The notes beneath the pieces were generated by a model. It searched no databases, was not told the DNA's origin, and saw only the letters and a list, made by a program, of their open reading frames with translations. Made by a program: the position numbers and the translations under genes. A stretch of 48,595 nucleotides of DNA, taken from assembly GCA_045649505.1 (NCBI GenBank), contig JAZRQA010000089.1, positions 1 through 48,595 of the forward strand, given 5' to 3'. Shown in pieces: positions 46,633 through 48,595 of the stretch (within the stretch, counting starts at the first letter, position 1; every line of letters begins with the position of its first letter). The stretch is from SIG587 sp045649505 (GTDB lineage Bacteria; Bacillota; Clostridia; Oscillospirales; Acutalibacteraceae).

Positions 46633-48270
46633 ATGGCTAAACAGATTATTTTCGGCGAAGAAGCCCGCAAGGCTCTTCAATCAGGTGTGGACCAGCTTGC
46701 CGATGCCGTTAAGGTTACCTTAGGTCCCAAGGGTAGAAATGTTGTTCTTGATAAGAAATTCGGTTCTCCCCTTATCACTAATGACGGTGTTACCATTGCT
46801 AAGGAAATCGAGCTTGATGATCCCTTTGAGAATATGGGTGCTCAGCTTGTTAAGGAAGTTTCGGTTAAGACTAATGATGCCGCAGGTGACGGTACTACAA
46901 CCGCTACCGTTCTTGCTCAGGCTCTTATCTGCGAGGGTATGAAAAATGTTGCTGCAGGCGCTAACCCCATGGTTGTTAAAAAGGGTATAACAAAGGCTGT
47001 CGATACTGCAGTTGCTACCGTTATTTCAAATTCCAAGAAGGTGTCGGGAAGTGCCGACATTGCCCGTGTTGCTACTGTTTCCGCAGGGGACGAGGTTATA
47101 GGCAATCTTATTGCCGAGGCTATGGAAAAGGTTTCGGCTGACGGCGTTATAACCGTTGAGGAGTCCAAGACTGCCGAAACCTATACCGAGGTTGTTGAGG
47201 GAATGCAATTTGACCGCGGCTATATAACCCCCTATATGGCTACCGATACCGATAAGATGGAAGCCATTATTGATGAGCCCCTTATTCTTATCACTGATAA
47301 GAAGATATCCAACATCCAGGAGATATTACCCCTGCTTGAGCAGATAGTTCAGTCGGGTAAAAAGCTTGTTATCATTGCTGAGGATATCGAGGGTGAGGCT
47401 CTTTCTACCCTTATTGTAAATAAACTCCGTGGCACCTTTACCTGTGTGGGAGTTAAGGCTCCGGGCTTTGGCGACCGTAGGAAGGAGATGCTGCGCGATA
47501 TCGCTATTCTTACAGGCGGTGAGGTTATTACTGAGGAATTAGGTCTTGAGCTTAAGGATACTACTATGATGCAGCTTGGCCGTGCCCGTCAGATAAAAGT
47601 CGGCAAGGAAAATACCATAATTGTTGACGGCGCAGGCGATGCCGCCGCAATAAAGGACCGCGTTGCACAGATAAGAAATCAGATAGAGACCACGACTTCT
47701 GATTTTGACAGAGAAAAACTTCAAGAACGCCTTGCCAAACTTGCAGGCGGTGTTGCCGTCGTTAAGGTCGGCGCCGCTACCGAGATAGAGATGAAGGAGA
47801 AAAAGCTCCGCATTGAGGATGCCCTTGCCGCTACCAAGGCAGCCGTTGAAGAGGGTATCGTAGCAGGCGGTGGTGTTGCACTTGTGAATGCAATAAATTC
47901 TGTTAACACACTTCTGAGCGAGACCGAGGGCGATGAGAAAACAGGTGTTGCTATAGTTCTTAAAGCCCTTGAGGCACCTATTCGTCAGATAGCCGCCAAC
48001 GCGGGTCTTGAAGGCTCGGTTATCGTTGATAAAATAGTTTCTGCCCAAAAGCCTAACTACGGCTTTGATGCATATAATGAGGTTTATACCGATATGCTCC
48101 AAGCAGGTATAGTTGATCCTACAAAGGTTACGCGTTCCGCTCTGCAGAATGCCGCTTCCGTTGCTTCAATGGTTCTCACCACCGAGAGTCTTGTTGCCGA
48201 CAAGAAGGATCCCGCTGCCGATGCCAGCACCGCAGCCGCAGCCGCAGCTGCCGCAGGCGGTATGTATTAA
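46633..48270 (+). CDS. groEL: Chaperonin GroEL
   Basis: The 545-residue chaperonin subunit that refolds proteins in an ATP-driven double ring. It begins MAKQIIFGEEARKAL. The nucleotide-binding GDGTTT (85-90) and KAPGFGDRRKEML (near residue 280) are typical. The C-terminal tail is alanine-rich and ends GGMY, with only one GGM unit rather than a repeat. The ribosome site AAGGTTAGGAG precedes the ATG. A 12-bp terminator follows. Confidence 0.98.
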   Translation: MAKQIIFGEEARKALQSGVDQLADAVKVTLGPKGRNVVLDKKFGSPLITNDGVTIAKEIELDDPFENMGAQLVKEVSVKTNDAAGDGTTTATVLAQALICEGMKNVAAGANPMVVKKGITKAVDTAVATVISNSKKVSGSADIARVATVSAGDEVIGNLIAEAMEKVSADGVITVEESKTAETYTEVVEGMQFDRGYITPYMATDTDKMEAIIDEPLILITDKKISNIQEILPLLEQIVQSGKKLVIIAEDIEGEALSTLIVNKLRGTFTCVGVKAPGFGDRRKEMLRDIAILTGGEVITEELGLELKDTTMMQLGRARQIKVGKENTIIVDGAGDAAAIKDRVAQIRNQIETTTSDFDREKLQERLAKLAGGVAVVKVGAATEIEMKEKKLRIEDALAATKAAVEEGIVAGGGVALVNAINSVNTLLSETEGDEKTGVAIVLKALEAPIRQIAANAGLEGSVIVDKIVSAQKPNYGFDAYNEVYTDMLQAGIVDPTKVTRSALQNAASVASMVLTTESLVADKKDPAADASTAAAAAAAAGGMY

Positions 48271-48280
48271 AGATTAAATT

Positions 48281-48313
48281 ATCAAGGGCGCGCCAACGCG
48301 CCCTTGATTTTCT
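48281..48313 (+). terminator. Terminator of groES-groEL
   Basis: A 12-bp GC-rich stem ATCAAGGGCGCG/CGCGCCCTTGAT, four-base loop, followed by TTTTCTT. Confidence 0.92.
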
Positions 48314-48326
48314 TGTGAGGAACTAT

Positions 48327-48595
48327 ATGCAAAAAAATCTTTCCTGTTGCTTTACGGGATACCGCCCGAATAAATTCCCCTTTACCTTTGGGGAGGGAGA
48401 GCAGTATCTTGCATTTGAAAATAAACTTTTATCAGCAATATTTTCCTTGCCGAAGGAGGGGTGTCTAACCTTCTATACAGGGATGGCAATGGGCTTTGAT
48501 ATCTTAGCCGCTGAGCTTGTATTGCTTCTTAAAAGCAGATCGGACCTTGTTATAAATCTTGTGTGTTGCCTTCCGTTTAAAAATCAGCATAAGAA
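48327..48595 (+). CDS. SLOG/DUF1273 (YpsA-like) protein, N-terminal 89 residues (3' end outside window)
   Basis: The frame starts at ATG 48327 after GTGAGG and is still open at the window end. The opening MQKNLSCCFTGYRPNKFPF, then FYTGMAMGFDILAAELVLLLK and LPFKNQHK, match the DUF1273/YpsA branch of the SLOG superfamily, Rossmann-like proteins proposed to bind nucleotides or their derivatives. B. subtilis YpsA influences cell division; the molecular role is unclear. It lies 57 bp after groEL and may be read through from it or have its own promoter. Confidence 0.85.
   Translation, partial: MQKNLSCCFTGYRPNKFPFTFGEGEQYLAFENKLLSAIFSLPKEGCLTFYTGMAMGFDILAAELVLLLKSRSDLVINLVCCLPFKNQHK

Noticed and set aside
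47539..48102. A 187-codon frame antisense to groEL
   Set aside because: Shadow of a highly conserved gene with biased codons; no independent support.
1..48595. CRISPR arrays, tRNA/rRNA genes, prophage or toxin-antitoxin modules
   Set aside because: No regularly spaced repeats, cloverleaf-like or rRNA sequence, phage or toxin genes were recognised by reading; a tRNAscan/CRISPR search would confirm.

Overview
The window reads as chromosomal DNA of an anaerobic, spore-forming, Gram-positive Clostridia member, most likely an Oscillospirales/Ruminococcaceae-type gut bacterium. The lineage is inferred from gene content: SpoIIR, a SipL-type SPOCS/LysM coat protein, the yabM-hup-yabO-yabP-yabQ-divIC-yabR sporulation/division cluster, HemZ, an 8Fe ferredoxin, a CIRCE element before groES-groEL, and RNase Y. 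Strong AGGAGG ribosome sites and sigma-A-type promoters with 17-bp spacers recur throughout. Nearly all of it is core housekeeping sequence. No phage, plasmid, CRISPR, rRNA, tRNA or transposase gene was recognised.

Layout. 1-1041: 3' part of tuf. 1.1-5.9 kb: an OGG-type DNA glycosylase divergent from a DUF6062 protein, three small or membrane proteins, and DegV. 6.1-8.8 kb: a membrane-tethered polysaccharide deacetylase, then a PFL/DUF711 protein and its ACT partner on the minus strand. 9.0-13.7 kb: Lrp-type regulator, aminotransferase, ispE, spoIIR, and a sipL-like coat gene. 13.8-19.5 kb: ferredoxin (+), then on the minus strand a serine hydrolase, secF, secD and an Asp-type aminotransferase. 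19.8-27.6 kb: rny behind a long leader, a Gfo/Idh/MocA oxidoreductase, a 0.3-kb terminal-inverted-repeat element, a CopA ATPase with a CopZ-like tail, a NUDIX hydrolase and a cation/proton antiporter. 27.9-30.1 kb: serC-serA (serine synthesis). 30.2-38.0 kb: a tightly overlapping recJ-rel-dtd-MBL hydrolase-hemZ-kinase run. 38.0-43.2 kb: a zinc-ribbon protein, a nucleosidase and the yab/hup/divIC cluster. 43.3-46.2 kb: fumarase alpha subunit, an RlmL-type methyltransferase and a lipid kinase. 46.3-48.3 kb: CIRCE-groES-groEL. The window ends inside a SLOG/DUF1273 gene missing from simple ORF lists because it is truncated.

I did not find a clearly new multi-gene system. The points most worth a second look are regulatory or structural. 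They are: (1) a perfect 38-bp face-to-face promoter palindrome between the glycosylase and DUF6062 genes; (2) two sporulation genes (spoIIR, yabP) whose ribosome sites form the 3' arm of a terminator-like hairpin; (3) an in-frame internal ribosome site in copA that could make a free CopZ chaperone; (4) a ~0.3-kb MITE-like element whose end supplies the -35 of the copA promoter; (5) a possible pseudoknot in the rny leader; (6) a structured intergenic region at 2.7-2.86 kb; (7) a 9-1-9 palindrome before serC.
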